A stretch of 64,000 bases of DNA from Trifolium pratense (taxonomy: Eukaryota; Streptophyta; Magnoliopsida; Fabales; Fabaceae), in NCBI RefSeq assembly GCF_020283565.1, contig NC_060065.1, positions 32,476,409-32,540,408 on the forward strand, read 5' to 3'. The first letter of the stretch is position 1. The number at the start of each line of letters is the position of its first letter. The notes under the pieces are model-generated. The model had not been told where the DNA came from and did no database searches. It saw nothing but the letters and a program-made list of their open reading frames with translations. The position numbers and the translations under genes are program-made. This document shows, piece by piece, positions 35,598 through 47,757 of the stretch.

Positions 35598-37712
35598 TTT
35601 TTTTTATAAGCAAAAAATATGAATTATAAGGAGTACACGGGGTACTCAACCCTTACAATTCAAAATAGATCACTTTAGATGCGTTGAAAACAATCTAAAG
35701 GATTATTACGCCATTCAGAAAAAACTAAATTAACATTGTTCCCTGTTCGGCCTATAAACCAAAACCAAGAAAAATAAACAATTTGCTCCACTAAAGATGA
35801 TATGTTGACACAGTCTCTTCTAAAAATAATGTTATTACGCATACGCCAAATACTCCACGTCGTCGCCAGCCAAATTATATGACGAATTCGCTTGCTATGA
35901 TTGCCTTTTGCTAATTCACCAAACAAAGTGAAATGACTTGTGACGTCCTCAAAAGGGATGACATTAGTGCCCCACCAAACAAATATTTTCTGCAAAATTT
36001 GTGAAGTAATGCAGCAAGTGAAAAAAATGTGTTGTATGTCCTCTACCTCTTTGATGCAAAATATGCAACTTCTCTCATGATTATTCGTGATAATACCTTT
36101 GCAAAATAAAGCCTCCCACCGGGTTGGTAATTTTTCAAGTAACAACCGCCAACCGAAAACGCTAACTTTTGATGGAACATTGTTCTTTCATAATCTTTTC
36201 AATGCTGCCACTGTATTTGTATCCAGAGTAGTACCTACACGTTTGTCCTGCAAAACCATGTACGTTGATCGAACCGAAAAAGAACCATCAGAATTTGATG
36301 ACCATCTTCGCCTGTCGCTAGAAGCTCTGTTAGGCCGAACTTGTTCAAGCAATTGATGCAATTCATTGAGAGATTCAATATCTGCATCATCAAGTGCTTC
36401 CATCCAATTGAGTTTCCAAGACCACATGTTGTTATTCCATATCCCCATATTTGAAATGCAAGCATCTTTATGAGTTGAATTTTGAAACAAAGATGGATAC
36501 AATTCGCTTAACGGTACTATTCCTAACCATTTTTCCTTTCAAAAAGCTATATTGTTATCGTCGCCGAGAATGCTACTAATATTATTAACAAACCAACCCT
36601 CTTCCTCCGCGCCTCCTGTTTTCCACATATCCCGCCACCAAATTGAAGCATGTTTGAGACCCTCCCTCCCTTCCCCATATAAGAAATTAGCTGCAAAAGA
36701 TCCATAACGAAAATGCAAAAGATTGAACCAAGAAGCAGACAAATCATTCAGACACCGCCACTTCCATTTACATAAGAGCGAATCATTAAATGACTCCAAG
36801 TTTTTTATGTCTAACCCTCCTTTATCCTTTGGTTGGCAAATACTATCCCAACTAACCCAACATATTTTCGATCTATCCATTCCTCCACCCCATGAAATAT
36901 TCCTTTGAATGCTCACCATTTCCTTCAACACACAAACTGACGCTTTAAGAAAAGAAAAGAAATAGAGAGGTAAACTAGAAAGAACTGAATTTATTAGAGC
37001 GACTCTCCCTCCAATAGATAAAAGAAGACTATTCCAAACACCCAGTCTCTTTTTCATGGAATCAATAATAGGTAGCCAAATAGCATTTCTTCTCGGATTA
37101 GCACCTACCGGTATGCCAAGAAAGCGAAAAGGGATAGAATCCACACCACAATGCAAAAAAGACGAAGATGCGCGCAAAAATCTATCATCCAAATTAATAC
37201 CATAAGCTTACTTTTGAAAAAAATTACCTTTAAACCAGACACTAATTCGAAGCTTCTCAACACCGTTTTAATAGTCCAAAGGTTGTTCCAATTGCATTCG
37301 CCTACTATAATGGTATCATTCGCGAATTACAGAGTATGAAACATTAAATTATTGTTAACCTTGTAACCATGAAAAGAGCCGCTTTCAACCACTTTATTCA
37401 TAAGTCTCGATAGACCTTCAGCAACAATCAAGAAGAGGAACGGTGACATTGGGTCACCCTGCCTCAATCCTTTACCAAGACTGAACTCCTCCGTAGGACT
37501 GCCATTGACCAATACAGACATAGAACTCTGACAAACACAAGCACGTATCCATCGCCTCCAACCTTCTGCAAAACCCATTCTGACCATCATATACTCCAAA
37601 AAATGCCAGTTCACCGTATCATAGGCTCTTTCAAAGTCTACTTTAAACACCGAGCATTTATCTTTCTTTCTTTTTGCCAAATCTATCAATTCATTCACAA
37701 CCAACACACCAT
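35598..37712 (-). mobile_element. 5'-truncated, degenerate LINE (L1 type)
   Basis: On the minus strand, in order: reverse transcriptase motifs at 37707-37327 (FERAYDTVNWHFLEYMMVRM, GLRQGDPMSPFLFLIVAEGL), a catalytic box reading FANDT instead of FADDT just after a stop, thumb-type sequence at 37192-36539 (FRFLGIPVGANPRR, IGGRVALINSVLSSLPLYFF), then a zinc-binding RT-associated domain at 36145-35675 (LPTRWEALFCKGI, CIFCIKEVEDIQHIFFTCC). It ends in a poly(A) tract (T run at 35600-35610 on the plus strand). Frameshifts and the D-to-N change make it inactive. The endonuclease and the 5' part are missing, as is common after incomplete reverse transcription. Confidence 0.9.
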
Positions 37713-38560
37713 CTAATATTGATATTGATACTTAATTAGACATGCTCTGAGACTATGTCTTAGAATAAATGAATATGTAATAAATGTGATGATCTCTCGT
37801 AACATTAGGGTTTCCTATATATATAGGCCCTTTAGGTTTTCTATGAAATTAACTAAATAAATAATAAACAAAAATATGACTTAGCTTCCATCCCAAATTC
37901 ATCTCATCATTTCACCCATAATCGAGGAAAATATCACATTAATATAAGCGATGTATAAAACTATGTATTCCGTCCAAAATTTGTCTCAATTTTTTGCACA
38001 AATTTTTGACGGAGTTCATAAACAATATATAATCAACATAAGAGAAGTAATGGTTGATTCCATCCCTCCGCCTAATGCAACCCAATGCATGTTCATCATT
38101 TTAATTTGAAGCATAAATATCCCCATTTGAGTTCTATATTAGTAATACTAAATCATGAAGAACAAATTTTTAACTCTAAAATTTGTGCCGCACCAACATT
38201 TTAGAAGAAAAGATATCCACATGCAAAAAACTAAGATTTGAGAAAATGTGTAAATGTAATAACTTCTTAATTGGTTGGCGTACAAATTTTTTTTCTACTT
38301 GTTTCTGAAGTAAAAAGAGTTATGTATGTTCCTGAATAGTTTCTTTTGCTAGGGCACTACATAAGGGGCAAATGTGGAAAGAGTAGATCATATGTGACTT
38401 CATTAGTCGATATTATATCTGAACCGTTTATTTTAATATTTAATTAATTAATAATGAGTCGTTCGCTCTCACATAAAAGTTACCTTTCTCACTAGATACA
38501 AAAATGACCTTTCCCAATATATAAGATTGTATTGAGCCGGCCATGAGTCCAACAGTAGTA
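37713..38560. other. Intergenic, nothing recognised
   Basis: AT-rich sequence without coding potential or clear repeat ends. Confidence 0.5.
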
Positions 38561-38569
38561 ATAAAAGTA

Positions 38570-38747
38570 GGGTTATGTTAACTTGTGCCTTAAGGGCACA
38601 TGTTAAGCTACCTAAAAATAGAAATATAGCATTTAATGATATAAAAAATTTAATGTTTAGATAATTGAATACACCACAAATTCAATAAATTTTTTCCACA
38701 TTTATCTCCTTAACATGTGCCCTTAAGGGCACAAGTTAACATTCTCC
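38570..38747. mobile_element. Mutator-type MITE, 178 bp, family copy B
   Basis: Same family as 27182-27359: ends ATGTTAACTTGTGCCTTAAG and complement. Flanks ATAAAAGTA and ATAAAAAGTA are a near-exact 9-10-bp duplication, which supports MULE mobilisation. Confidence 0.9.
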
Positions 38748-38757
38748 ATAAAAAGTA

Positions 38758-39775
38758 AACATTGATATTTAACATGGTAGTAACTCTTTAATACCAAGTA
38801 TAAATTAAAGTTTTAAAATCTAAAATCTAAAATAGATAGGATCTTACATGTACGTAGCTATGGCAATAAAATTAAACATCAATACTATTTAACAAGAAAA
38901 ACTCTTTTATTGTGTCAAAAAAAAAAACTCTTATATTTTGCATAAAAAAAACTCTTTTATATTTATATTAAAAAAAACACTTTTTTATTTTATTTTGTCG
39001 ATACTTATGCACAACTCTCTAATACCATGGGAAGAATCACATGACAAGTTCTAAAAAATACTCCTCTAACCTTATCTCTACTGATTTTTTTTATTACCAT
39101 GATATTTGTACGAAATTTTCACCACCATTAACAATGACTAATCTCAAAGAATCTTATATACCACTAGATCAAAATCAGACGTATATCTAATACCCATAAA
39201 TAGTATGATCTAAGGTTTTATGATGGATATAAAGAACATTGTCAAGTGTTGGTACTTTGCATATATCTTCACATATTATATCTATCAATTATCTCTCGAA
39301 TGAGATGATCGTGCCTAAGTATGTGTTTGAATCATTGGTGAGATCTAGGTTTCTTAACTTGTGCAATGACACCATTGTTATCGTATTAGAGATCAATAAG
39401 ATCCACAATGTTAGTAACTTTACCATCAACCTCCTTTCCAATAGGCTCAATCTCTATAGTAAAATTAGTGATAGGATCATGTTTTGAACTTTTCCAACTC
39501 ATAGCACCTACACCATTTAGGCAAAACATATATAACTAAATTGTGATATAAAGTCATCTTGATAAGTCTGAAAGATAGCATAAAAACTTTGATATAAAGT
39601 CAAAATGACATAAAAAGACTAACTAATGTAAACAGTGGAAACGTAAGGGACCAATTTGATACTTTTTAAACGTAAGAGATCAAATTGAAACTTACAATAA
39701 ACGTAAGAGACCAAATGTATAGTTAAACATTAAAAATAACATTATTAATTTCGGATTAAGTTAAAATTAAATAAG

Positions 39776-39811
<36 letters not shown>

Positions 39812-39880
39812 AATATGAAGGAGTTTACATTTCGATTCCACCTAAACTAAATGAGTTGATGTAAAAACTCAATTATGACA
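38758..39880. other. Intergenic; SINE-like and DNA-transposon debris
   Basis: 39085-39190 resembles the 3' part of the SINE-like repeat at 48075. 39625-39730 has repeated AACGTAAGAGACCAAATTGA-type blocks like a DNA-element end. A (TA)n run lies at 39778-39807. No gene. Confidence 0.45.
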
Positions 39881-41122
39881 ACCTTGATATGGATTGCAAA
39901 AAGTTGTGTTGGGTTAGCTAGAACCGTATTATCACCAAAAGGATATTGGAAATGGAGGTGTTTGAATGTTCCCGTAGCTCCTTGGTATATATTTGATTGA
40001 AACTTAGATATATGGTTCGTTCGCCGCTAAAGTTTTGTATGGGGAAGGGGAGGGTCTCAATTTTGCTTCTATATGGTGGCGAGATATTTGGAGAATGGGT
40101 GGTGGGAGGAAAGCGGATGGTTTGGAACTAATATTAGTAACGTTATCGATGATGGAAAACTTATAGAATTTTGGAATTAAAGAAAAATGGATAGAAATGA
40201 CACCATTACACGCTATTTTATTTCCATCTCCGTTTAATAAATCAACACAACAAGATGGTTTTATTTCGACAATGGGCAATTGAGATTGCTTTAACTGGAC
40301 ATGGAAGCTTGAATTGGACAGAAGCGCTAACTGAAACAGAGACTACAGACGAACTTCAGCAACTTTTTGAACAGTCTAGGCCAAGCATGGACAGAAGTGA
40401 CAGACACAAATGGATTCCAAATACTGCTGGTGTTTTTTCCGTCAAATCCACATATACGTATCTGCAGAACAACATCGAAATGGAGGATTTAGAAACTGCT
40501 ACGGTGACAGCCTTGAAGACCCTCTGGCGGAACAATGTCCCGTCGAAAGTAAGCATTTTTAGTTGGAGGGCTGTTGCTCGATAAACTACCAACTAAGAAG
40601 GCTTTGTATCGCAAATGTATCATTACCAAAGCCTTATTTAGAATGGTGTCACAACCCTTCAGTCTGCTTCAGGGAGGAAGAGACTGTCTAACATGCTGTT
40701 TTTAATTGTTGTGTCATTGTAAGAGTATGGCAAGATATATTTAGGTGGATGGGAACAACCTTTTTCTTCTCTGCAGGTGATGTAGGCACAACATTTTAGC
40801 TTGTTGAGAGGAATTGGCAAAGGTACAAATGACAAGAGTTATCGTCATATTATATGGTTGGCGCTGACGTGAAGTATTTGGAGTATGCGAAATAACATTA
40901 TTAGAGGAGCTTATTTTAGTGTTTCTCTTTTAGTGGATCAAATTATTTCTATATCGTGGTTTTGGTTCATAGACCGTGTAGGGAGTAATGTTAGTGTAAC
41001 TTATTCGGAATGGTGTCATAACCCTTCAGTTTGCTTCCCAATGCATTTAAGACTATTGTCTTTGAATTGTAAGGATTGAGTATCTCTTATACTCCTTATA
41101 ATTACTTATATATAAAAAAAAT
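39880..41122 (+). mobile_element. Degenerate LINE fragment (L1 type), 3' end
   Basis: Plus-strand relatives of the 35598-37712 LINE: KGYWKWRCLNV near 39940, then YGSFAAKVLYGEGEGLNFASIWWRDIW (two blocks) at 40020-40100, HKWIPNTAGVFSVKSTYTYLQ at 40405-40465, and zinc-binding domain remnants to 41080. The 3' UTR TATACTCCTTATAATTA matches the other LINE, followed by an A-rich tail at 41113-41121. It carries several frameshifts, stops and an internal deletion. It is a separate, older insertion of the same family. Confidence 0.85.
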
Positions 41123-42160
41123 AAGGCGAGACATAAGTAATCATCGTCTTCCTCGAAGAATTGTGAAATGTACTCAACAGTCAGCACAAATTAATCACAT
41201 ATATGAAGTAATTTATAGGTGGTCCATATAAATTCATTTGTGTCTAATTTTCAGAGATTGTTAGACACTCTCACTTCTTCGAGAATAATCTAGAAAAAAA
41301 TCTAAAAGGGTTAATATATTTGCCCTCTGTTATTTGCGAAAATTTTGATGTTAACTCGTGTATATTGTTTCCCTTTGTTATTTGGGCAAATTTTGTCAAA
41401 AAGAAAACTCATGTATATTTTTTTTTTGTTTTACCATATAATTTAAAAATTCTCTATTTTTAACCTCTGAACACATATGTTAGCATATGACATTTTGATG
41501 ATGTGACATACTACTTGTCACATTGTCTAGGAAGTAGTCTGAATAACATTTCTGCACATTAATATATTTATTTTTCTCTTTTGTACCAAATTCAATTTCA
41601 TATATTGATAACTTTTAACATTTTTATTAGTAAATTATTAAAATGAAACAATTTTCTTTTTCAAGTTGTCAGTCAAATACATTACAAAAAGATACCATTT
41701 AAATTAATTTTAGTCATATTGACATTAATTCTTTTCCAAACCCTATTTTCTTCCATTTTTCTTTAGTTAATAAATAAAAATATTAATTAATCCTGTACTT
41801 AATATTGAAATCCAATTAATTTCAAGAGTTTTGTCTAGTAGTAAAAAAATATGTCTTAAATTTGAAAATTCTGAATTCGAACCGTACTAGCATTTTTTTA
41901 AGATGATAAATTAGACAATACTAGAAATTTGCCATTTTCTTGCAGACTTTGCTACGAAAAAAAATTCACAGGAATTCTTGAGAACTTTTTTTTGTGGATT
42001 TAACCACTGAGAATAGTTTAACATTGGTGTCAAACTAGTTGGTGTCATTTGATTCTGACACTGTAAAATTAATAAATCCCTGTACAGTTATTTATTTTTA
42101 AAATACCGCTTGATTCCAAACGTTGTGTCATTTCCAACCAATACCATTTTTACCCTTTCA
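41123..42160. other. Upstream region of the second OSR-like gene
   Basis: AT-rich, with DNA-transposon-like phrases (TTTGCCCTCTGTTATTTGCG near 41320) and a weak SINE-like stretch at 41833-41930. No gene was recognised. Confidence 0.45.
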
Positions 42161-42165
42161 AACAT

Positions 42166-42173
42166 TATATATA
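42166..42173 (+). promoter_or_regulatory. TATA box of the second microprotein gene
   Basis: TATATATA in the context CATTATATATAGGGCATG, about 112 bases upstream of the ATG at 42285. Confidence 0.65.
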
Positions 42174-42284
42174 GGGCATGCCACTATAACCTAAATCACC
42201 AATCATTTCATCATATTATTATATACAAATATACATATATATAATATCTTCGAGTAATCTTCATTTTTTTAGTGGGAAAAAAAA

Positions 42285-42464
42285 ATGAAGCAACCTGAAG
42301 TATGTGGCCATGGATCTATTGTGGCATTTTTAATTGTTGTAGCAATACTTGTTTTTGGTCCATTTTTAATGGGTCCAATTTCACCCCCTGGAATTCCGTT
42401 GCTATTGGTGTTTCCCGTTGTTATTGTAGCCCTCATCATTTTTCTCATTATAATCTCTAAATGA
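42285..42464 (+). CDS. OSR/ARGOS-like two-pass membrane microprotein (59 aa)
   Basis: Intronless; ATG at 42285 after an A-rich leader, TGA at 42462-42464. A 10-residue polar N-terminus (MKQPEVCGHG) leads into hydrophobic helix 1 (IVAFLIVVAILVFG, about 12-25), a proline/glycine turn (PFLMGPISPPGIP, 26-38) and hydrophobic helix 2 (LLLVFPVVIVALIIFLIII, 39-57) ending SK. Layout and turn parallel the 64-residue protein at 22174 (PYMMIPEPP against PFLMGPISPP), so the two are probable distant paralogues. OSR/ARGOS proteins promote organ growth from endomembranes, but this assignment rests on topology alone. A TATA box and an AT-rich 3' flank support a real gene. The 3' flank is duplicated at 51.7 kb, where no coding copy remains. 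Confidence 0.55.
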   Translation: MKQPEVCGHGSIVAFLIVVAILVFGPFLMGPISPPGIPLLLVFPVVIVALIIFLIIISK

Positions 42465-43213
42465 TGATTATATTCATGCATGCATGGATGCTTCTACTTC
42501 AACGTCATTGGCCACAAATAATAATACTATGGTATATGATATTATGATGTAATGTTATTTGTACTTTTTCGTTTTTTATTGAATAATATATGCCTTTGAT
42601 GTAATAATATTTTTTTTTTAATATGTTGTTGTATTAAGATTATTCTTCATGAAGCACACTATGTAATGCCCTTGTTAAAGTGCTTTTAGTATAATAATTT
42701 TTTTTTTCTTATGTTGATTTATTCATTTGTTTCTCTAAATTATCAATTGAATGCGTTTATAATGCTTTCTCCGGATCCATGATTGAAGTTTAATTTATTG
42801 AAATCTATTATTCATTTGTTTGAAAATATTTTCACCATTATCTCGTGAATAAAAAATCATCAATTGGATTGGATAAAAGAAACCTTTTATACAAATTAAT
42901 TTAGGCATAATAATACACTTGATCTCTTTCATTTGGACCGTATATGCTGGTTTAGGTTTTGTAAGTTTGCATTGGGGGGATGGAAAGGAAGACATGGCCG
43001 CATAGAGAAATTTTAGGGTTTAAGACAAACAAATTAAAATGCTTTAGTAATTTATGAATTCTCATTTTGACCTTATTTTTTTAATATATAAAATCCTTTA
43101 GTCAAATATAATAATTAAGCAATTTTAATATTTCACTATCTATAAGAAAATTGAATCTATTCATTAAATATTATTTATGAGACTTTTTGACCCATTATTT
43201 ATACTACTAGGTA

Positions 43214-43509
43214 CTTCCTCCTTCCCAAATTATAAGCAAAAAAAAAAAATTACACTTATTGAGAAAAAATAAAACATGATAATTTGAAATATGTTTTGTG
43301 GGTTTTTCTTGGAATAAGTTGCATAGGGAGGTGTAAAAATAACATTTATAGGTTAGTATTGTTTATTGAGAAAAGTGGAGAGAAAATTAAATGCAATTTG
43401 CGTTTAATTTAATAAGAATAAGGAAAAAAACATTCTTGAAAATGGTTTTTTCCCTTATAATTTGGGAAAAAAATGAGATTTTTTTCCTTATAATTTGAGA
43501 CTGAGGGAG
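43214..43509. mobile_element. Stowaway-like MITE, 296 bp
   Basis: CTTCCTCCTTCCCAAATTAT and TATAATTTGAGACTGAGGGAG-like ends with TA flanks. The interior has repeated TTTTTTCCCTTATAATTTG segments. Confidence 0.8.
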
Positions 43510-43647
43510 TAAATGTTTAAGAAATTTTAATTTTGAAAATTTATCTTCTTGTAAACACAACTTCGTACCACAATATACACTTTGAAAATTTTAATTTCAA
43601 ACCCATAATTTATAAAAAAAAAATGTTCTTCACTTTTTAGCATATTA

Positions 43648-44306
43648 CACCCTCCGTACCACAATATATGTCACTTTGAAAAAATATTTGTACTACAATA
43701 TATGTCGCTTTATATTACCAATGAATCATTTAATGCTATTTTTTTCTATTAGAGCATCCACAATGGAGCACTCCATTTTTGAGTACTTAAATGGTCTCAC
43801 ATAGACACATCATCAATTTATTATTTTTTTAATAATAGTACCTAATAGGTACTCAACCCCTCCAATGGAGCATTTCTTAAAAAGTTCTAAAATTGGTCCC
43901 ATCAATAACTCCACATCATTAAAATTTGAAATTTAATTTAAAATAATATTGTCAAATTAAATTTTTTTGAATATATTAAATAAAGTGGGTCCCATAAAAA
44001 GAAGAGAGAGAGAGTTCTTATATTAGAAGTGGTACCTATTAGGTACTAAAATGTTTTGTGCTCCAATGATAGTACCTAATAAGTACCACGAGTACCTAAT
44101 AGGTACTACACCATTGGAGATGGTCTTATACTCTTAACTATTTATTACTCTCTCTTCTTTCAATTCTTCAATTTATTTTTTCCATACCATAAATGAAGGA
44201 CAATTTTGTAAATCAACGCATAATCTCTCTTTTCCATACAACATTAATTACTTTTTTTAATATGTGTAAAAGTGTCAAAGCGACATATGTTGTGGTACGG
44301 AGAGAG
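43648..44306. mobile_element. Stowaway-like MITE interrupted by a Tourist-like MITE
   Basis: Ends CACCCTCCGTACCACAATAT and CGACATATGTTGTGGTACGG plus AGAGAG are complementary and flanked by TA. Removing the nested 374-bp element leaves about 280 bp. The corresponding point near 53545 in the duplicated region lacks it, giving a natural empty site. Confidence 0.88.
43752..44125. mobile_element. Tourist-like (PIF/Harbinger) MITE, 374 bp, nested
   Basis: GAGCATCCACAATGG and CCATTGGAGATGGTC are complementary ends, flanked by the 3-bp duplication TTA (43749-43751 and 44126-44128), as in Harbinger-group MITEs. The interior repeats GTACCTAATAGGTACT in both orientations. Confidence 0.88.
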
Positions 44307-44399
44307 TAGTGTTATGAGTTTTCGCCGCTAAATAAACCTTTTAAAGAAAAATAAAAACATTGTAAAATAATCTTTCAACCATAATAAATGCTACATTTG

Positions 44400-44401
<2 letters not shown>

Positions 44402-44487
<86 letters not shown>
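44402..44487. repeat. (AT)n microsatellite
   Basis: About 43 uninterrupted units, the longest dinucleotide run in the window. Confidence 0.97.
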
Positions 44488-44494
<7 letters not shown>

Positions 44495-44506
44495 TGTATA
44501 TAAATA

Positions 44507-44659
44507 GAGTTTAAAGACTATCCACCGTCAGTGTAAATTGATTTTACACTTACAACCAATAAGAATGTGGGGTTTAGTGAGGTGTGTGGCGGAAAACATG
44601 ATTGATATTGGTTGACAGTGTCAAATTATTTTACACTGTTAGACATATTCGTTTTTCTC
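44507..44659. mobile_element. Mutator-type MITE, 153 bp
   Basis: Contains ACCGTCAGTGTAAATTGATT and, inverted, TTTTACACTGTTAGAC. An exact 9-bp duplication ATATAAATA flanks it (44498-44506 and 44660-44668). Related to 49674 and 63381 through the GTCGGTGTAAA arm. Confidence 0.82.
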
Positions 44660-45059
44660 ATATAAATAATATTTTCATATAGATTAATTATTTTTACCTA
44701 ATTTTGCAAAAACCTACCATTTTGTTTAAATTATTAATTTAATTTCTTCTGTCCATGTTATTAAATGAATCTGCGTGGCATCTATGTGATATTGTCTGTC
44801 TGTTCTGTCAACCAAAATTTCACGGCAAATACTAATGTTGGAAATGACAAAAATACAAGGGACTATAAATATAATAAATAAAATATAAGGACTATTTTTA
44901 GAGGTTTGCCAAAATATAGGGATTAAAAATATATTTAACCTATCAAATTTTTATAATAATGTAGTTAATCCCTAATATTAATAGTGTTGTTGTATGGTGT
45001 GTGTGACGTTTTCAATGCTATTAAAATTGAGTTGAAGTGAAAAAGGAAGTGTAGTAATA

Positions 45060-45950
45060 AAGATAAAAAGATATGTTGATTTTTAATGATTTTATTGAAA
45101 ATTTTGAGCTTATCGATTTATCATTGATTGGAAGATTCACTTGGTCGAGATTAGATGGATATGTGATGAGTAGATTTGATATTTGTTATCGCAAAGTTGG
45201 TGCAATGTGTGACATGCATGAGCAGCTAAATTTAGGCCTCCATCGATCATTTTGAATGTTGAAGTTGTGGGAGAAAATTTGAGAGTTATCATGATTATGT
45301 GAAAGAGAACCGGAAAGAAATACGGGTGAATGGGTGAAGTGAATTTGTGTTGAAGAATTTTTTTTAAATAATCAAGACGAACCTAGTTATCAAATGATCA
45401 GAAAGAAATCTAGATCATGCATATGGAGCAAGCAAGGATAATCAAGTAGGAGGCTGTGGTGGTCCCATCCGTCGAATACCAAGGTAATTGGTGTGGAGGT
45501 TTTTCGAAAAAATTAGGGAGTTGTAGCGCGTATGAAGTAGAACTATGGCGGGTATACGAAGAGTTGAGGCTAGCTTGGGAGCTAGATTCAAGAAAGTCGA
45601 ATTGAGAGTCGATTCTATGGTTTGTTTATACTTTAAAAAATGGAAGCAAAGGAAGTGTAGTGGGTTGAAGATTAGTTCAACAAATTTGTCGGTTGCTTGA
45701 GTTAGATTGGTAGATCAAGATTTGTCATTCCTATCGTGAAGCAAACAAGTGTGCGGATGCACTCGTTAATATTGGTTGTCAGCAAGAAGGTACTTTGATG
45801 ATCTATGAGCATTGTCCATCTCAACTGAGGTCTTTGTTATTAGCTAATGTTATGAGAGATAGCGACCCCTAGACTTATTGTAGTTTAATTCCTCCCTTGG
45901 GTTTTGGCCCTCTTTTTATCCATTTTTTTAAAATAATAAAGAAAAGATTG
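45060..45950 (+). mobile_element. Internally deleted LINE remnant (endonuclease end plus RNase H-like domain)
   Basis: 45073-45165 encodes FNDFIENFELIDLSLIGRF and TWSRLDGYVMSRFD, the C-terminal part of an L1-type endonuclease. 45440-45880 encodes, with at least one frameshift, an RNase H-like domain as in plant L1-group LINEs: a GGCGGPIR start, KLGSCSAYEVELWRVYEELR, then KVELRVDSMV and YREANKCADALVNIGCQQEG. Everything between (RT) is gone. An A-rich tail lies at about 45929-45945. The 60-residue open frame at 45073 is part of this, not a gene. Confidence 0.85.
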
Positions 45951-46506
45951 CGTGAATGGCATAAGAAGCATGTCAAATTTACGGTGCACGAGTGAGATAA
46001 ATCTTCCACCATATATAAGTGTCTTCATAATTGAATCAATAAGTTTCTGACCGACCTTTCCGTTTACTCATTTATTCACATTCGATCGATACTTATTAAT
46101 AGATATTATCAATTTTCAACATTCTTATACAAATAAATTCATAAAGAATGATATTCTAATTCACGAGAAGCTAAGTAAGTCAGACAAATATTCCTCTTTG
46201 ATCTAAACTAATCATCAAGAGGCATAATCAATAAGTCACACTGTATACTATTTTAGATTTAATAGTTTGTTATTTGTGTTATTCACTAGCCTTTTACTCT
46301 ATTTAAAAAAAAAAAAATTTTAATTTTAATATATGCATGTTAAATGTATCTTATTCTATATTTTCAATAATTGACATATCACCTTAAGGTATCGGATAAA
46401 TATTATATCTCATACTTGTAGTTGTATCTGTGCTTCATTGATGGACATACTATATTGGTAATTATTTTTATATAAAAGGAATCGTCCATAAATCCATGAT
46501 ATATAT

Positions 46507-47489
46507 CAAGGTTGTCAAAATCGGACCGGACCGGCCGGTCGAACCGGGAACCGGACCTAAATCCAGTCCGGTTAACACTTAAAACCGCTGAGCAAACAAA
46601 CCGGAAAAAACGTATGAACCGGTGTCGAACTGGAAAAAACCGGTGAACCGGCCCGGCAGGTCTGGACGATACGGCGGTCTTTTTTTTTTTTTTTTCATTT
46701 TAGTTTTTTTTTATAACGTTTCAGTATTTTTTTTTTAAAAATTTAATGAAAAAGATTAAGGAAAAGGAACAAACACGCTAACTCTATTTCAAGGAAAAGA
46801 AACAAAAACTGACCCCCTTCCTCTTCCTCCTCTAGTGGCCAATTTTTAAAGTCAGTTAATCACTTCAAAACTCTTTTCATGATTTTTTCTTTTTCAACTT
46901 ATTTAATAAATACTTAAAGTTTTAGGCTCTTCATTTATTTTCAATACCAACGCAGGAAGCCAACAACAACATATATAGATTAAAAATTCCAACTTTGTTG
47001 AAATTAAAAACAAGTTGTAATAATGTTGTGAGAGTGGAATATGAGTGCTAAGAGGAGATTGATAAAATAACAAAGATATAATGTTCCTTTAACAATAGAG
47101 ATTTGTAAAAAAAAAAAGAGATAAAAAGGTGGGAAAGAAGAAGAGTGGAATCAGACAATGAGACAAGAAGAATTTTGTGGAGGCTGCTGGTTATGCCTCA
47201 TCAAGATTTGAGAGTTATAAATACTATAATAATTAGGGTTTATTATGGATTGGGCTTTTTTAGTAAGGCTGCTAGTTATATCTTATAAGAGAAGCCCAAA
47301 GCTCTTAAAAAAATAAATTTTCAACATGTTTTTTTTTACACTATATTAATATTTTTTTGACAGAATTATTTATATATTAATTAAAATATATATTTAATTA
47401 AAAACAGTCCGACCCGGTTGAATCCCGGTCCGACCAATTGAACCGGTAAGCTCACCGGTTCGATGATCGGTCCGGTTCTGACAACCTTG
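46507..47489. mobile_element. Non-autonomous DNA element, CAAGGTTGTCA ends, 983 bp
   Basis: Begins CAAGGTTGTCAAAATCGG and ends GGTCCGGTTCTGACAACCTTG. Subterminal regions are dense in CCGG/ACCGG motifs while the core is AT-rich, the same design as the hAT-like elements. Flanking 8-mers ATATATAT and AAATATAC match at 6 of 8, so the class (probably hAT) is less certain. Confidence 0.75.
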
Positions 47490-47500
47490 AAATATACATA

Positions 47501-47757
47501 CTCCCCCGGTCCTTTTTATAAGGAACACATTGAAAAAATTACACATACCAATGAAACACATTGTAAATAGTTATTTTTATTTAATACTCATATAAATTTA
47601 AATTTATTTCATGTATACCCTTATTTAATTACCCTTATTTCAACTAACTTACTTATTTTTAAAATTTCTTCTCATAATAAATAAGAGTATAAGTGAAATT
47701 AAACATTTAAACATTTGAAAATTGGTCAAAATTTCTTATAAATAGGACCGGATAGAG
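47501..47757. mobile_element. Stowaway-like MITE, 257 bp
   Basis: CTCCCCCGGTCCTTTTTATA and TTATAAATAGGACCGGATAGAG are complementary, flanked by TA. It lies 11 bp from the end of the previous element. Confidence 0.85.

Larger units (their letters stand above)
42615..44385. repeat. Local duplication, copy 1 (with inserted MITEs)
   Basis: Shares, in the same order with 51750-53590, GAAGCACACTATGTAA, GTTGATTTATTCATTTGTTT, CATCAATTGGATTGGATAAA, TTAATTTAGGCATAAT, GTTTGCATTGGGGGG, GAAAGGAAGACATGG and a CTTCTTGTAA block. MITEs at 43214 and 43648 were inserted later and are absent from the other copy. Confidence 0.85.

Noticed and set aside
39239..39487. 82-codon plus-strand frame
   Set aside because: No homology, overlaps repeat debris, and has neither a TATA box nor codon bias.
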